From an uncultured Prevotellaceae bacterium (GTDB lineage Bacteria > Bacteroidota > Bacteroidia > Bacteroidales > Bacteroidaceae): a DNA stretch of 55,264 nucleotides. A model generated the notes under the pieces. The model was not told where the DNA came from. It made no database searches and saw nothing but the letters and a program-made list of their open reading frames with translations. Shown here piece after piece: positions 17,162 to 26,295 of this stretch. A program made the translations under genes and the position numbers. The first letter of the stretch is position 1; every line of letters begins with the position of its first letter. Location of the stretch: NCBI GenBank assembly GCA_902781315.1, contig CACZIT010000021.1, forward strand, positions 1-55,264, read 5' to 3'.

Positions 17162-18852
17162 GCCGCTCCGCAGCAAAACAGCACGATGAGTTGCGCCGTG
17201 AAAATGCGCAGGAACATCGACAGCGGGTAAACCGTTGAATAGCCGATGGCGGGAGCCTCACGCGAGCAACTTGCGTTGGCATAAGCCAATGCAGGCGGGT
17301 CGGTGTAGGTACCGGCCAGCATACCCATGATCGTGAAGTAGTTGAAGTGGTAGCGCAGACGGGCTATCGTACCGATGATGAGGATGGGGATGATGGTGAT
17401 GAGGAAACCTGTGTAGACATACTTGATGCCGTCGCCGGCAATCACCGTTTCCCAGAATCCGGCACCGGCCTTGATGCCCACGCTGGCCAGGAACAGCACC
17501 AGACCTATCTCTCGCAGCATCATGTTGGCCGATGACGTCGTGTAGGTCACCAGCTTCATGCGGTAGCCGAAGCGGCCAATCAGGATAGCGATAATCAGCG
17601 GACCGCCGGCTAGACCCAGCTTCAGCGGCACGGGCATACCGGGGATGGCGATGGGCAGGCTGCCGAAGAGGATACCTACGAAGATGCCGATGAAGATCGT
17701 AGCTATGTTAGGAGCATCCAGTCGCTTGATGCTGTTGCCCATCATCTCAGCCACGCGGTTCACGTTGTCCTCAGGGCCTACTACCATGATGCGGTCGCCC
17801 ACGTGGAAGTGGTGGTTGCGCGAGGCAAAGAGCTCCATGCCCTGGCGGGTGATGCGCGTCACGTTCACGCCGTAGACGCTCGAGAAGTGCATCTTGCCCA
17901 GCGTCTTACCGTTCATCTTCGGGTTCGTCACCAGGATGCGCTTCGACACCAGCGGCTGGTTTTTGTCCTCGGCCTCCCATTTCTTCTCCAACTTCGGACC
18001 GATGAAGGCCTGAATGGCCTCAGCATCGGCCTCGGCGCAGACGATGAGCATCTCGTCGCCGAGGTTCAGGATGGTGTTGCGGTTGGGAATCTCAATGCTG
18101 TTTTCATGTAGCAGGCGAGTGCACACGATGTCGCGGCCCAGAAACTCGCTGATCTGCATCAGCGTGCGGCCTGCAATGTACTCGTTGCTCACGCGCAGCA
18201 CCATCTGGTGCGGCTTCTCGTGAGGGTTCTCACCCTCGGCGTCGGCCAGCTGCTGCTCCTCGTCCTCAAGGCTGATGCGGCAGATGTAGCGTACGGCAAT
18301 CGTAGCGCCGATGATGCCCACCACGCCGAGCGGATAGGCACAAGCGTAACCGCTGGCAATCTGCGGCGCACCGTTGGGGAACACCGATGCCAGCGCCTCG
18401 TTGGCAGCACCCAGACCGGGCGTGTTCGTCACGGCACCATACAGCGTACCCACCATCATCGGCAGGTTCACCGGGTCGCTTGTGTCGAAGAATGCAAAAT
18501 AGCAGGCAAACATCACAGCGATGTTCAACGCAATGGCCGACGTCGCCAGCAAGTTCAGCGTCACGCCTCCCTTGCGGAAACTCTCGAAGAAGCCCGGGCC
18601 TACCTGCAGACCGATGCAGAACACGAACAGAATCAAACCGAAGTCCTGCGCAAAGTTTAAAATACTCGTCGGAGCCGTAAAGCCTATGTGACCAGCTAGG
18701 ATGCCGGCGAAGAGCACGAACGTCACGCCCAGCGAGACGCCGCCAATCTTCACCTTACCCAGCAATACGCCGATGCTGATCACGATGGCATACAGCAGCA
18801 TGATGTGTGCTATCGACTCCGTGTTAGTGAAAAGATTAATTAACCAATCCAT
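17158..18852 (-). CDS. AspT/YidE/YbjL-family transporter with two RCK_C domains
   Basis: A 564-residue inner-membrane protein with the family's layout: about five N-terminal helices, two cytosolic TrkA-C/RCK_C domains (about residues 200-270 and 290-365), and a second membrane half that repeats the first. Each half carries a glycine-rich motif (GLFAGxx-type; [13 protein letters not shown] in the second). Known members exchange aspartate and alanine; YidE/YbjL members are of unsettled function, so the substrate is open. The start MDWLINLF at 18852 is chosen because the upstream extension runs through the -7 box. Its stop overlaps the convergent UpxY-like gene. Confidence 0.82.
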   Translation of the reverse strand: MDWLINLFTNTESIAHIMLLYAIVISIGVLLGKVKIGGVSLGVTFVLFAGILAGHIGFTAPTSILNFAQDFGLILFVFCIGLQVGPGFFESFRKGGVTLNLLATSAIALNIAVMFACYFAFFDTSDPVNLPMMVGTLYGAVTNTPGLGAANEALASVFPNGAPQIASGYACAYPLGVVGIIGATIAVRYICRISLEDEEQQLADAEGENPHEKPHQMVLRVSNEYIAGRTLMQISEFLGRDIVCTRLLHENSIEIPNRNTILNLGDEMLIVCAEADAEAIQAFIGPKLEKKWEAEDKNQPLVSKRILVTNPKMNGKTLGKMHFSSVYGVNVTRITRQGMELFASRNHHFHVGDRIMVVGPEDNVNRVAEMMGNSIKRLDAPNIATIFIGIFVGILFGSLPIAIPGMPVPLKLGLAGGPLIIAILIGRFGYRMKLVTYTTSSANMMLREIGLVLFLASVGIKAGAGFWETVIAGDGIKYVYTGFLITIIPILIIGTIARLRYHFNYFTIMGMLAGTYTDPPALAYANASCSREAPAIGYSTVYPLSMFLRIFTAQLIVLFCCGAA

Positions 18853-18894
18853 AATATTTAAAATTTTGTAGTTCCGAGCACTCCTTTTCGCCTG

Positions 18895-18902
18895 CAAAGG
18901 TA
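18895..18902 (-). promoter_or_regulatory. -7 box of the AspT-type transporter promoter
   Basis: Minus-strand TACCTTTG lies 42 nt before the ATG at 18852. No good TTTG is seen at the expected upstream distance, so this is less certain than the other promoters. Confidence 0.4.
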
Positions 18903-19004
18903 CTAAAAAACTCGCTATCAGCAGTTGTTTTAGGCTGAAAACTTTCTGCTGTGGTCTCAAAAATTGATTTATCCCAATTCCGCCGCCTCAGAAAGCGCAT
19001 TCCT

Positions 19005-19105
19005 GTAGGGACGCGACGTGTGATTCGTTGAAAAAGTATGGACGCGACAAGTCGTGATTATTGTTGCGAAAAAGTATGGACGCGACTAGTTGAGTGATTC
19101 ATAAA
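19005..19105. repeat. Three degenerate copies of a GGACGCGAC repeat
   Basis: The core GTA(T/G)GGACGCGAC recurs at 19005, 19036 and 19074, with related tails GTGATT and GTTG-AAAAA between copies. It lies in a gene-free stretch (18903-19775). Confidence 0.6.
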
Positions 19106-19353
19106 TACCCTTCCCCGCGTAAGTACGCGGCCGCCGCGTCCCCACATTTCGTCCTCGCGTTTCGCTGCTCTCGACCCTCTCTCGCACTGTTTCCGCCCCT
19201 TTAACTCAATACTTCAATGATTCAAGAGCATTGCTCCCGTTTTCCAATTCAACTTAAATTGCAGTGCAAATTAACTTAATTTGCAAAACAATCTAACTTA
19301 AATAATTTTTCAATCTAGCTTAATTTACTCATCGAAATCTCTGCTCTCGGCTT

Positions 19354-19485
19354 CTACAGCATTGCTCTGTGTCATCTACAGCATTGCTCTGTGTCATCTA
19401 CAGCATTGCTCTGTGTCATCTACAACATTGCTCTGTGTCATCTACAGCATAGCTCTGTGTCATCTACAGCACTGCTACGTAGTAT
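19354..19485. repeat. 22-bp tandem repeat, six copies
   Basis: The unit CTACAGCATTGCTCTGTGTC followed by AT is repeated head to tail: three identical copies, two with one change, and a degenerate sixth. There are no spacers and no open frame across it. The surrounding gap also holds repeated AACTTAA(A)TTGCA motifs near 19245-19325 and otherwise nothing I recognise. Confidence 0.85.
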
Positions 19486-19609
19486 CTTACTCATAGCCCC
19501 CAGAGCGTCATTCAGCATTAAGTTCCCCCTATAATATAATCAAATTTTTGTTCTTAAGAATAAGTAATGTTGTGGTCTGAAATAATATTTACTTTTACAA
19601 ACAAAACTT

Positions 19610-19650
19610 GTAACAAAAGACTCCCGCAACACAAGAAGTGCTGCGGGAGT
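19610..19650 (-). terminator. Intrinsic terminator downstream of araB
   Basis: Perfect 9-bp stem ACTCCCGCA / TGCGGGAGT (19620-19628 and 19642-19650). On the minus strand it is followed by TCTTTTGTTA, about 125 nt after the araB stop. Confidence 0.7.
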
Positions 19651-19775
19651 ATTTGTTGAATGATGAATGATTGAGGATTGAAGAATAGGAGAGCTTTCGC
19701 TACTCATTCTTTCTCCACTGTGCTCTGAAAGCGTCGCTTCGCGCCGTGGTCCTCATTATTCATTATTAATGACTC

Positions 19776-21368
19776 TTAAGCCTTGTTGGCTACGGCTGCG
19801 TGCTCGATGGCGAGGCCGCGCTTGTAGGCTTCGATGTAGCGGTTGAAGCCTTCGACGTCCTCGGCGGTGGGAGCAATCTCGGAACCAGTGTTGCCAGCGA
19901 AGACAACGTCCTCAAGGTAGTCGGCGAGCGACTTGTTCTCAGGATTGTTCACCAGATAGCCTGCGAGCAGGGCAATACCCCATGCGCCACCTTCACCGGC
20001 GGTCTCCATGACGGAGATAGGCGAGTTGAGGGCAGCTGCAAGCATGCGCTGGCCTACGCCGGCAGTCTTGAAGTAGCCACCGTGACCAGTGATGCGGTCT
20101 ACCTTCACTTGCTCTTCCTTCAGCAGGATGTCGTTGCCGAACTTCAGCACGGCGATGGCTCCGTAGAGCTGGGCACGCATGAAGTTGGCGAGCGAGAACT
20201 TGTCGTTGGCAGAGCGCACGAAGAGGGGACGACCCTCGCTGAGACCTGTGACGGGCTCACCCGAGACATAGTTGTAAGCCATCAGACCACCGCAGTCGGC
20301 ATCGCCCTTGAGGGCAGCGTTGAAGAGGGTGGTGTAGAGTTGGTTCATGTCGACGGGCACACCGAGCAGCTGCTGGTACTCCTTGAAGAGGCCTACCCAA
20401 GCGTTGATTTCGCTGGTGCAGTTGTTGCAGTGGACCATAGCGACGAGCGAGCCGTCGGGCGTGGTGACGATGTCGATGGGCTCGTAGGGCTTCGAGAGTT
20501 CCTTCTCGAGCACGATCATCGAGAACGACGACGTGCCGGCGGAGACGTTACCCGTGCGCTGCTTGACGGCGTTGGTGGCTACCATGCCGGTTCCGGCGTC
20601 GCCCTCAGGAGGACAAACGGGGATGCCAGCCTTCAGGTGGCCGCTGACGTCGAGCTTCTTGGCACCCTCGGGAGTGAGGAAACCGGCATTCTCGCCAGCA
20701 CTGAGCGACTTCGGCAGAATGTCGCTGAGCTTCCAGGGGAATCCCTTGGGGGCAACAAGTTTGTCGAACTTGGCAACCATAACGGCGTCGTAGGTCTTCG
20801 TGTTGGGATCGACGGGAATCATGCCCGAGGCATCGCCAACGCCGAGGACGAACTGACCGGTGACCTGCCAGTGGACGTAGCCAGCCAGCGTGGTGAGGTA
20901 CTTGATGTCCTTGACATGCTCCTCGTTGTCGAGGATGCACTGGTAGAGGTGCGAGATGCTCCAGCGCAGCGGAATGTTGTAGTGAAACAGTTCGGAGAGC
21001 TCGGCGGCAGCCTTGCCCGTGTTGGTGTTGCGCCACGTGCGGAAAGGCACGAGTATCTGCTGGTCGGCATTGAAGGCCATGTAGCCGTGCATCATGGCAG
21101 AGAAGCCGATGGCGGCCAGACTCTCAATCTCGCAGTCGTACTGGCGGAGCACATCCTTACGCAGGTCGGCATAGCAGTCCTGCAGTCCGTACCAGATGGC
21201 TTCGGTGGAGTAGGTCCAGAGTCCGTCGACGAGTTGGTTTTCCCACTCGTGGGAGCCCTGTGCGATGGGCTTGTTGTCCTGATCGATGAGGACGGCCTTG
21301 ATGCGGGTAGAGCCAAACTCGATACCGAGAATGGCTTTACCCTGCATGATTACTTCTTTCGTAGTCAT
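19776..21368 (-). CDS. araB: L-ribulokinase-type FGGY carbohydrate kinase (AraB)
   Basis: A 530-residue FGGY kinase. The N-terminal ATP-binding strand is [18 protein letters not shown], and the second domain shows the FGGY-type [12 protein letters not shown] and [12 protein letters not shown] phosphate-binding regions. By context it phosphorylates L-ribulose to L-ribulose 5-phosphate. The sequence is xylulokinase-like rather than close to E. coli AraB, as is usual for the arabinose kinases of gut Bacteroidota, so a xylulose activity cannot be excluded from sequence alone. Its ATG is 6 nt after the araA stop; an alternative ATG at 21347 (MQGKAILG) would also fit. It is the last gene of the ara unit. 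Confidence 0.82.
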   Translation of the reverse strand: MTTKEVIMQGKAILGIEFGSTRIKAVLIDQDNKPIAQGSHEWENQLVDGLWTYSTEAIWYGLQDCYADLRKDVLRQYDCEIESLAAIGFSAMMHGYMAFNADQQILVPFRTWRNTNTGKAAAELSELFHYNIPLRWSISHLYQCILDNEEHVKDIKYLTTLAGYVHWQVTGQFVLGVGDASGMIPVDPNTKTYDAVMVAKFDKLVAPKGFPWKLSDILPKSLSAGENAGFLTPEGAKKLDVSGHLKAGIPVCPPEGDAGTGMVATNAVKQRTGNVSAGTSSFSMIVLEKELSKPYEPIDIVTTPDGSLVAMVHCNNCTSEINAWVGLFKEYQQLLGVPVDMNQLYTTLFNAALKGDADCGGLMAYNYVSGEPVTGLSEGRPLFVRSANDKFSLANFMRAQLYGAIAVLKFGNDILLKEEQVKVDRITGHGGYFKTAGVGQRMLAAALNSPISVMETAGEGGAWGIALLAGYLVNNPENKSLADYLEDVVFAGNTGSEIAPTAEDVEGFNRYIEAYKRGLAIEHAAVANKA

Positions 21369-21374
21369 AATCGT

Positions 21375-22907
21375 TTACTTCAGAGCTTTGTTCAACATGA
21401 AGTACACCTCGTTGTTGCGGAGCTGCTGCTTGAACTCGCTGATCTTGGTGTCCTTGTTGATCTTCACATACTCGATGCCAGCTATCTCAGCGAAGTCTTC
21501 CCAGTACTCCTCGTTGATGTCGTAAGAGAAGGCGCTGTGGTGGGTACCACCGGCAAGAATCCAAGCACCGGCACCAATCTCGAACGTGGGCTGGGGCACC
21601 CAGAGGGCGCTGGCCACGGGCAGGTTGGGCATGGGCTTAGGCTCGATGCACTCTACTTCCTGAGAAATGAGGCGGAAGCGGTTGCCGAGGTCAACGACGG
21701 TGGCCTTGATACCGCGGCCAACCTTCGACGTGAAGACGAGGCGGGCAGTCTCCTGCTTGCGGATACCGATACCGAGGAAGTGAACCTCGAGTTTGGGTTT
21801 GTCGACGGCGATGAGGGGGCAAACCTCAAGCATGTGGCTCTGCAGGCAGCTGGAACGGTCGCCGGCAAAGTTCAGCGTGTAGTCCTCGAGGAACGAGCAG
21901 CCCTTCGGCATGCCCTGCTGGATGACCCAGAGGGTGCGATAGAGGCAAGCGGTCTTCCAGTCGCCCTCAGCACCGAAGCCGTAGCCTTCCTGCATGAGAC
22001 GCTGAGAAGCCAGACCAGGAATCTGGTCGAAGCCGAGGAAGTTGGGATCGTCGATGTCGGCACCGCCGAGGTCGTCGAAGTTGGTGGTGAAGGCAGTGGC
22101 GCCCTCGTCCTTCAGCACGCGGCGCAGGGCAATCTCAGCCTTGGCGGCGTTGCGCACCTTCTCCCAGTAGACCTGCTCACCGCACTCGTCGATCTTGATG
22201 GTGTAGAGTTTCTTGTACTCTTCAACCAGCTCGTCGACCTCAGCGTCGGTCACGCGCTTGAAGTACTCCATGAGGCTGGAAACGGGATAGTAGTCCACGT
22301 GGTAGCCCAGACGCTGCTCGAATTCAACGCGGTCGCCATCGGTAACGGCAACGTTGTTCATGTTCATACCGAACATCAGGCAGCGCACGTCGTGAGCGTC
22401 GGCAACACCGGCGGCAACGCGTGCCCAGACGGCAATCTGCTTCTGAGCCTGCTCGTCCTTCCAGTAGCCGCAAACGACCTTGCGGGCAACACGCATACGG
22501 GTGCAAATGTGACCAAACTCGATGTCGCCGTGAGCACTCTGGTTGAGGTTCATGAAGTCCATGTCCATCGTTGCCCAGGGGATTTCGGCATTATACTGTG
22601 TGTGGAAGTGGAGGAGGGGCTTCTGCAGAGCCTGCAGACCCTTGATCCACATCTTGGCGGGCGAGAAGGTGTGCATCCAAGTGATGATACCGATACACTT
22701 CGTCTCATTGTTGGCAGCCAGCATGACCTGCTCTACTTCCTTGGAAGAGTTGGCAGTGCCCTTATAGACAATCTTTACGGGGATGTTGCCACCCTCGTTC
22801 AGACCTGCAACCATTTCCTTACTGTGAGCGTCGACAGCAATCACGGCGTCACCACCATAGAGCAACTGTGCACCAGTCACCCACCAAATCTCTAAATCTT
22901 TAAACAT
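21375..22907 (-). CDS. araA: L-arabinose isomerase (AraA)
   Basis: A 510-residue cytoplasmic enzyme of normal family length (about 500), converting L-arabinose to L-ribulose with a divalent metal. The start FKDLEIWWVTGAQLLYG is typical. Conserved stretches include GIITWMHTFSPAKMWIKGL, the Glu-bearing metal-site region GFGAEGDWKTA, and WILAGGTHHSAFS with a metal-binding His. It lies 130 nt downstream of araD, with two GC-rich dyads in the gap, and 6 nt upstream of araB. Confidence 0.93.
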   Translation of the reverse strand: MFKDLEIWWVTGAQLLYGGDAVIAVDAHSKEMVAGLNEGGNIPVKIVYKGTANSSKEVEQVMLAANNETKCIGIITWMHTFSPAKMWIKGLQALQKPLLHFHTQYNAEIPWATMDMDFMNLNQSAHGDIEFGHICTRMRVARKVVCGYWKDEQAQKQIAVWARVAAGVADAHDVRCLMFGMNMNNVAVTDGDRVEFEQRLGYHVDYYPVSSLMEYFKRVTDAEVDELVEEYKKLYTIKIDECGEQVYWEKVRNAAKAEIALRRVLKDEGATAFTTNFDDLGGADIDDPNFLGFDQIPGLASQRLMQEGYGFGAEGDWKTACLYRTLWVIQQGMPKGCSFLEDYTLNFAGDRSSCLQSHMLEVCPLIAVDKPKLEVHFLGIGIRKQETARLVFTSKVGRGIKATVVDLGNRFRLISQEVECIEPKPMPNLPVASALWVPQPTFEIGAGAWILAGGTHHSAFSYDINEEYWEDFAEIAGIEYVKINKDTKISEFKQQLRNNEVYFMLNKALK

Positions 22908-22916
22908 AATTTTTTT

Positions 22917-22948
22917 GGCCCCCCACTAACTCCCCCGAGGGGGAGGAC
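22917..22948. repeat. REP-like GC-rich element, copy 2, intergenic araD-araA
   Basis: GGCCCCCC, a short spacer, then CTCCCCCGAGGGGGAG. It matches the reverse complement of copy 1 over about 30 nt and lies 10 nt beyond the araA start codon on the upstream side. Confidence 0.7.
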
Positions 22949-23001
22949 CGTAACAGGGCTCGGGTCTTTAATTATTGGTTTTTTTGTTAGGTTTTTTCTA
23001 T

Positions 23002-23033
23002 AATTCCCCCCACTTGTGGGATGACGGGGAATT
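23002..23033. repeat. Nested dyad in the araD-araA gap
   Basis: Outer arms AATTCCCC / GGGGAATT (23002-23009 and 23026-23033) enclose an inner CCCAC / GTGGG stem. It lies 4 nt after the araD stop. It could protect the 3' end of the upstream message or attenuate araA-araB. Confidence 0.5.
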
Positions 23034-23037
23034 GTTT

Positions 23038-23739
23038 TTATTTCTTTTTCTGTCCGTAGTAGGCATTGGGACCGTGCTTGCGCGAGAAGTGCTTCTCAAT
23101 GAGCAGCGGGTTCATCGTGGTATGCGGATTGACGGCATACGACACGAAGGCCATCTTGGCTACCTGCTCCATGACTACGGCGTTATAGACGGCGTTGTCG
23201 GCATCCTTGCCCCATGAGAACGGACCGTGGTTCTTCACGAGCACACCAGGGGTGTGGATGGGATTGATCTTTCCGTAGGTAAGGCGCTTCACGATGACGT
23301 TGCCCGTCTCGAGTTCGTAGTTGCCTTTCACCTCTTCCTCGGTCATGTCGTCGGTGCAGGGAATGGCATCGTGGAAGTAGTCGGCATGGGTGGTACCGAT
23401 GTTGGGGATGTCGCGTCCGGCCTGTGCCCAAGCAGTGGCGTAGGTGGAGTGGGTGTGAACGACACCGCCAATCTCGGGATAGGTGCGGTAGAGGACCAAA
23501 TGGGTAGGCGTGTCGGACGACGGATTGAGGTCGCCTTCCACCACCTTGCCTGTCTGCAGGTCGACAACCACCATGTCGCTGGCCTTCATCGTGTCATAGT
23601 CGACACCAGAGGGCTTGATGACTACGAGGCCTTTTTCGCGGTCAATGCCTGAGACGTTGCCCCAGGTAAAGATAACGAGATTGTGCTTTACCAAATCAAG
23701 GTTGGCATGGAATACCTTTTCTTTCAGTTCTTCAAGCAT
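23038..23739 (-). CDS. araD: L-ribulose-5-phosphate 4-epimerase (AraD)
   Basis: A 233-residue class II aldolase-fold epimerase. The zinc site is visible as [17 protein letters not shown] (two His) and the later His of [12 protein letters not shown]. The N-terminal [14 protein letters not shown] and [11 protein letters not shown] phosphate-binding residues are conserved. It converts L-ribulose 5-phosphate to D-xylulose 5-phosphate, the last step before the pentose phosphate pathway. The ATG at 23739 lies 47 nt after the regulator gene. Confidence 0.93.
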   Translation of the reverse strand: MLEELKEKVFHANLDLVKHNLVIFTWGNVSGIDREKGLVVIKPSGVDYDTMKASDMVVVDLQTGKVVEGDLNPSSDTPTHLVLYRTYPEIGGVVHTHSTYATAWAQAGRDIPNIGTTHADYFHDAIPCTDDMTEEEVKGNYELETGNVIVKRLTYGKINPIHTPGVLVKNHGPFSWGKDADNAVYNAVVMEQVAKMAFVSYAVNPHTTMNPLLIEKHFSRKHGPNAYYGQKKK

Positions 23740-23786
23740 ATTATTTGTAGTTTCGGGTTCTTGACTTTGAGTTATGAGTATTCAGA

Positions 23787-24464
23787 TTATAATTTAAAAA
23801 TAGGATCGTCGTCGTACATCTTCCGATTGAAACGATAGAGGGCAGCCCCTCGCTTAGAGGTTACCTTGTCGATCAGTTCGGTTTTCTCGATGAAGTCAAT
23901 CTGCTTGATGCGCTTGCGGAAGTTGCGCTTGTCGATGTCGCCTCCAAGAATGGCTTCGTAGACGTGCTGCAACTGGGTCAGCGTGAACAGGTCGGGCAGA
24001 AGGTTGAAACTCAGGGGCTCCGTCTTGATGCGATGGCGCAGGAGCATGACAGCCTTCTTTACCATCTGGTTGTGGTCGGAATAGAGACGAGGCAGCGAAT
24101 CAATGTCGACCCACTGCAGCCCATATTGCTCGCGCAGCTTGTCGTCGTAGTCGTGGACGTTGATCAAAGCGCAATAGGCTACTGAGATGACGCGCTCGCC
24201 TGGGTCTCGGTCGACGGCTCCGAAAGCACCAACCTGCTTCATGTAGATTTTCCTCATGCCGGTGAGGTCGTGGAGGACGCGGTTTGCCGCATCCTCCAGA
24301 CTCTCATTGACACGAACGAATCCTCCGTAGAGTGACCATTCTCCGCGTCCCGGGTCCATCTGTCGGCGACCGATGAGCAGTTTCAGTTGATTGTTGTCGA
24401 AACCGAACACGATGCAGTCGACGGAAACCCAGTATTGAGAATGTTCACTGTAGTATTGGGTCAT
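23787..24464 (-). CDS. araR: Nudix-derived transcriptional regulator (AraR/NrtR family)
   Basis: A 225-residue protein with an N-terminal Nudix fold (about 1-140) and a C-terminal winged-helix DNA-binding domain (about 150-225, with NFRKRIKQIDFIEKT). The Nudix box reads GGFVRVNESLEDAANRVLHDLTG: the catalytic REVxEE core has become RVLHDL, so hydrolysis is unlikely and the domain probably senses a ligand. In Bacteroides, a regulator of this kind named AraR controls L-arabinose genes and responds to arabinose. The position inside araP-araD-araA-araB supports that role here. The gene symbol rests on this context. Confidence 0.85.
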   Translation of the reverse strand: MTQYYSEHSQYWVSVDCIVFGFDNNQLKLLIGRRQMDPGRGEWSLYGGFVRVNESLEDAANRVLHDLTGMRKIYMKQVGAFGAVDRDPGERVISVAYCALINVHDYDDKLREQYGLQWVDIDSLPRLYSDHNQMVKKAVMLLRHRIKTEPLSFNLLPDLFTLTQLQHVYEAILGGDIDKRNFRKRIKQIDFIEKTELIDKVTSKRGAALYRFNRKMYDDDPIFKL

Positions 24465-24506
24465 CAGATTGTTCTAATTATATATTGTTAACAGGGGTGA
24501 TGATGA

Positions 24507-26252
24507 TTACCAGAAGTAAGCATAGAAGCATGCGCAGAGACCAATGACAACCAGTGTGCCGATCACATCGAAGGCACCCCAGCTCTCCTTGATAGACTTC
24601 TTGAAGTCTGCGCTGAAGGTGATGGCATCGACCTGAGCCTTCGAAGGAGCAGGTGTGAAGCAGCTCACAACGACCATCAGGATGATGATGAACACCAGCA
24701 GCCAGCACTCGAAGATGAGCCAGTTGGTCTGCCAGAACCATGTGGTGTTCTCCCAGAACGCACCGTCCATAGCAGCCTTGCCAGAATCGGTGAGCACGTT
24801 GGTGATGAGGCGCACCATACCGATAGCGAAACCTCCAATGAGACCCCATTCACCAGCCTTCGGCGTGATCTTCTTCGAGAAGATACCCAGCGTGAAGACG
24901 GCCACCATAGCGGGGGCAATGAGCGACTGGATGTCCTGCAGGTACGAGTAGAGGTTACCCATAGACATCATCACCGGCATCCACAGCAGACCGAGAACGA
25001 CCACTACGACAGTAGCCATACGACCGACGAAGACGTAGTGAGCCTCGCTCATGCCCTTCTTCATGGGCTTGTAGAAATCCTCGGTGAAGAGCGTTGCGCA
25101 GCTGTTGAAGAAGGCGGCCAGCGATGCTACCAGAGCGCAGACGAAGCCGATGGTCACGATACCCTTGATACCGGCAGGCAAGATGTTCTTCACCATCATG
25201 GCGAAGGCTCCGTCGGTAGACTCGTGGTTGGTGATGTCCATCACGATGCCGCTATCGGGATTCTGCGAGAGAGCGTAGGCAATCATACCGGGAATGAGGA
25301 ACATGAAGCAAGGCAGGATCTTGAAGAAACCGGCAGCGATGGTACCGCGGCGAGCGCGCTTCATCACCTCTGCGTTGTCTTCGCCAGGCACCTGACCGAG
25401 TACACGCTGTACGATGTGCTGGTCAGTACACCAGTACCAGAAACCGATGATGGAGGCACCGAGGAACACTACGTAGCCCGGGAACTGCGGATACATGGGA
25501 TCGCCCGGATCGGTGTGGAACATGTGGGTAGTGCCATAACCGTCGTGGGCAGCATTACATACAGCCATCATGTTCTCCCAACCAGCAGAAATGCTGCCTC
25601 CGCCCAGAGCCGAGAGGCCGAGGAAGAGCACGAGGAACGAACCGATAATAAGAATAGGTGTCTGAATGGTGGAAAGTGTCATCACGCCCTTCATGCCGCC
25701 GAACACGGTGAACACGGCGGTGATGGCAATCAGACCGATGGCGCCATACCAGAACGGAATGCCCAGCAGATACTTGAAGAAGATACCACCCGTGAAAGCA
25801 GTCACGCTGACCTTGGTCAGCACGTAGGCTACGAGGGTGATGATGCTCAGCCAAGAACCTGTGCGCTGGGTGTAGCGGAACTTCAGGAAGTCGGGCATCG
25901 TGATGATTTTGCCCATCTTGTTGATGAGCAGCTGGTAGAAGGGAACAAACAGCCAGCCAAGGATGAGGATCATCCAGCCCTGCATCTCCCAGTGGGCCAT
26001 GCCCACGCCGTCCTTGGCACCTGTACCAGCCAGGCCCACGAGGTGCTCTGAGCCGATGTTGGCGGCGAAGATGGCCATACCGATCACGTACCAAGGCTCA
26101 CCCTTACCGAAGAGGTAAGCAGAAGAGTCTTCGCCCTGCTGGGCTTTCTTGTCTTTCCAGATGGCATACCACACAGCTGCCACCACTCCTAAAAGGCCGA
26201 CGATGAGTACCACCCAGTCGAGCCAGATAAATTCATGTGAACTCCAGTTCAT
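24507..26252 (-). CDS. Sodium:solute symporter (SGLT-type), probable L-arabinose importer
   Basis: A 581-residue inner-membrane protein with about 14 helices. It has the SSS-family sodium-site and sugar-site stretches (ANIGSEHLVGLAGTGAKDGV, GFWYWCTDQHIVQRVLG) and resembles vSGLT-like sugar symporters. The neighbours make L-arabinose the likely substrate, but galactose or another sugar is possible. It lies 42 nt upstream of the regulator and 43 nt downstream of the lipoprotein epimerase, in the same direction. Confidence 0.87.
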   Translation of the reverse strand: MNWSSHEFIWLDWVVLIVGLLGVVAAVWYAIWKDKKAQQGEDSSAYLFGKGEPWYVIGMAIFAANIGSEHLVGLAGTGAKDGVGMAHWEMQGWMILILGWLFVPFYQLLINKMGKIITMPDFLKFRYTQRTGSWLSIITLVAYVLTKVSVTAFTGGIFFKYLLGIPFWYGAIGLIAITAVFTVFGGMKGVMTLSTIQTPILIIGSFLVLFLGLSALGGGSISAGWENMMAVCNAAHDGYGTTHMFHTDPGDPMYPQFPGYVVFLGASIIGFWYWCTDQHIVQRVLGQVPGEDNAEVMKRARRGTIAAGFFKILPCFMFLIPGMIAYALSQNPDSGIVMDITNHESTDGAFAMMVKNILPAGIKGIVTIGFVCALVASLAAFFNSCATLFTEDFYKPMKKGMSEAHYVFVGRMATVVVVVLGLLWMPVMMSMGNLYSYLQDIQSLIAPAMVAVFTLGIFSKKITPKAGEWGLIGGFAIGMVRLITNVLTDSGKAAMDGAFWENTTWFWQTNWLIFECWLLVFIIILMVVVSCFTPAPSKAQVDAITFSADFKKSIKESWGAFDVIGTLVVIGLCACFYAYFW

Positions 26253-26295
26253 TTGATTGAATGATTGTTATTGATGATGATTAATAGATTTCGGA

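Noticed and set aside
19354-19485. Possible CRISPR array
   Set aside because: The 22-bp units are directly adjacent with no unique spacers, and no cas genes are present.
19800-22895. A 1031-codon open frame antisense to araB and araA
   Set aside because: The minus-strand genes are clear family members with conserved catalytic motifs; the antisense frame gives a low-complexity Val/Leu/His-rich product caused by codon bias.
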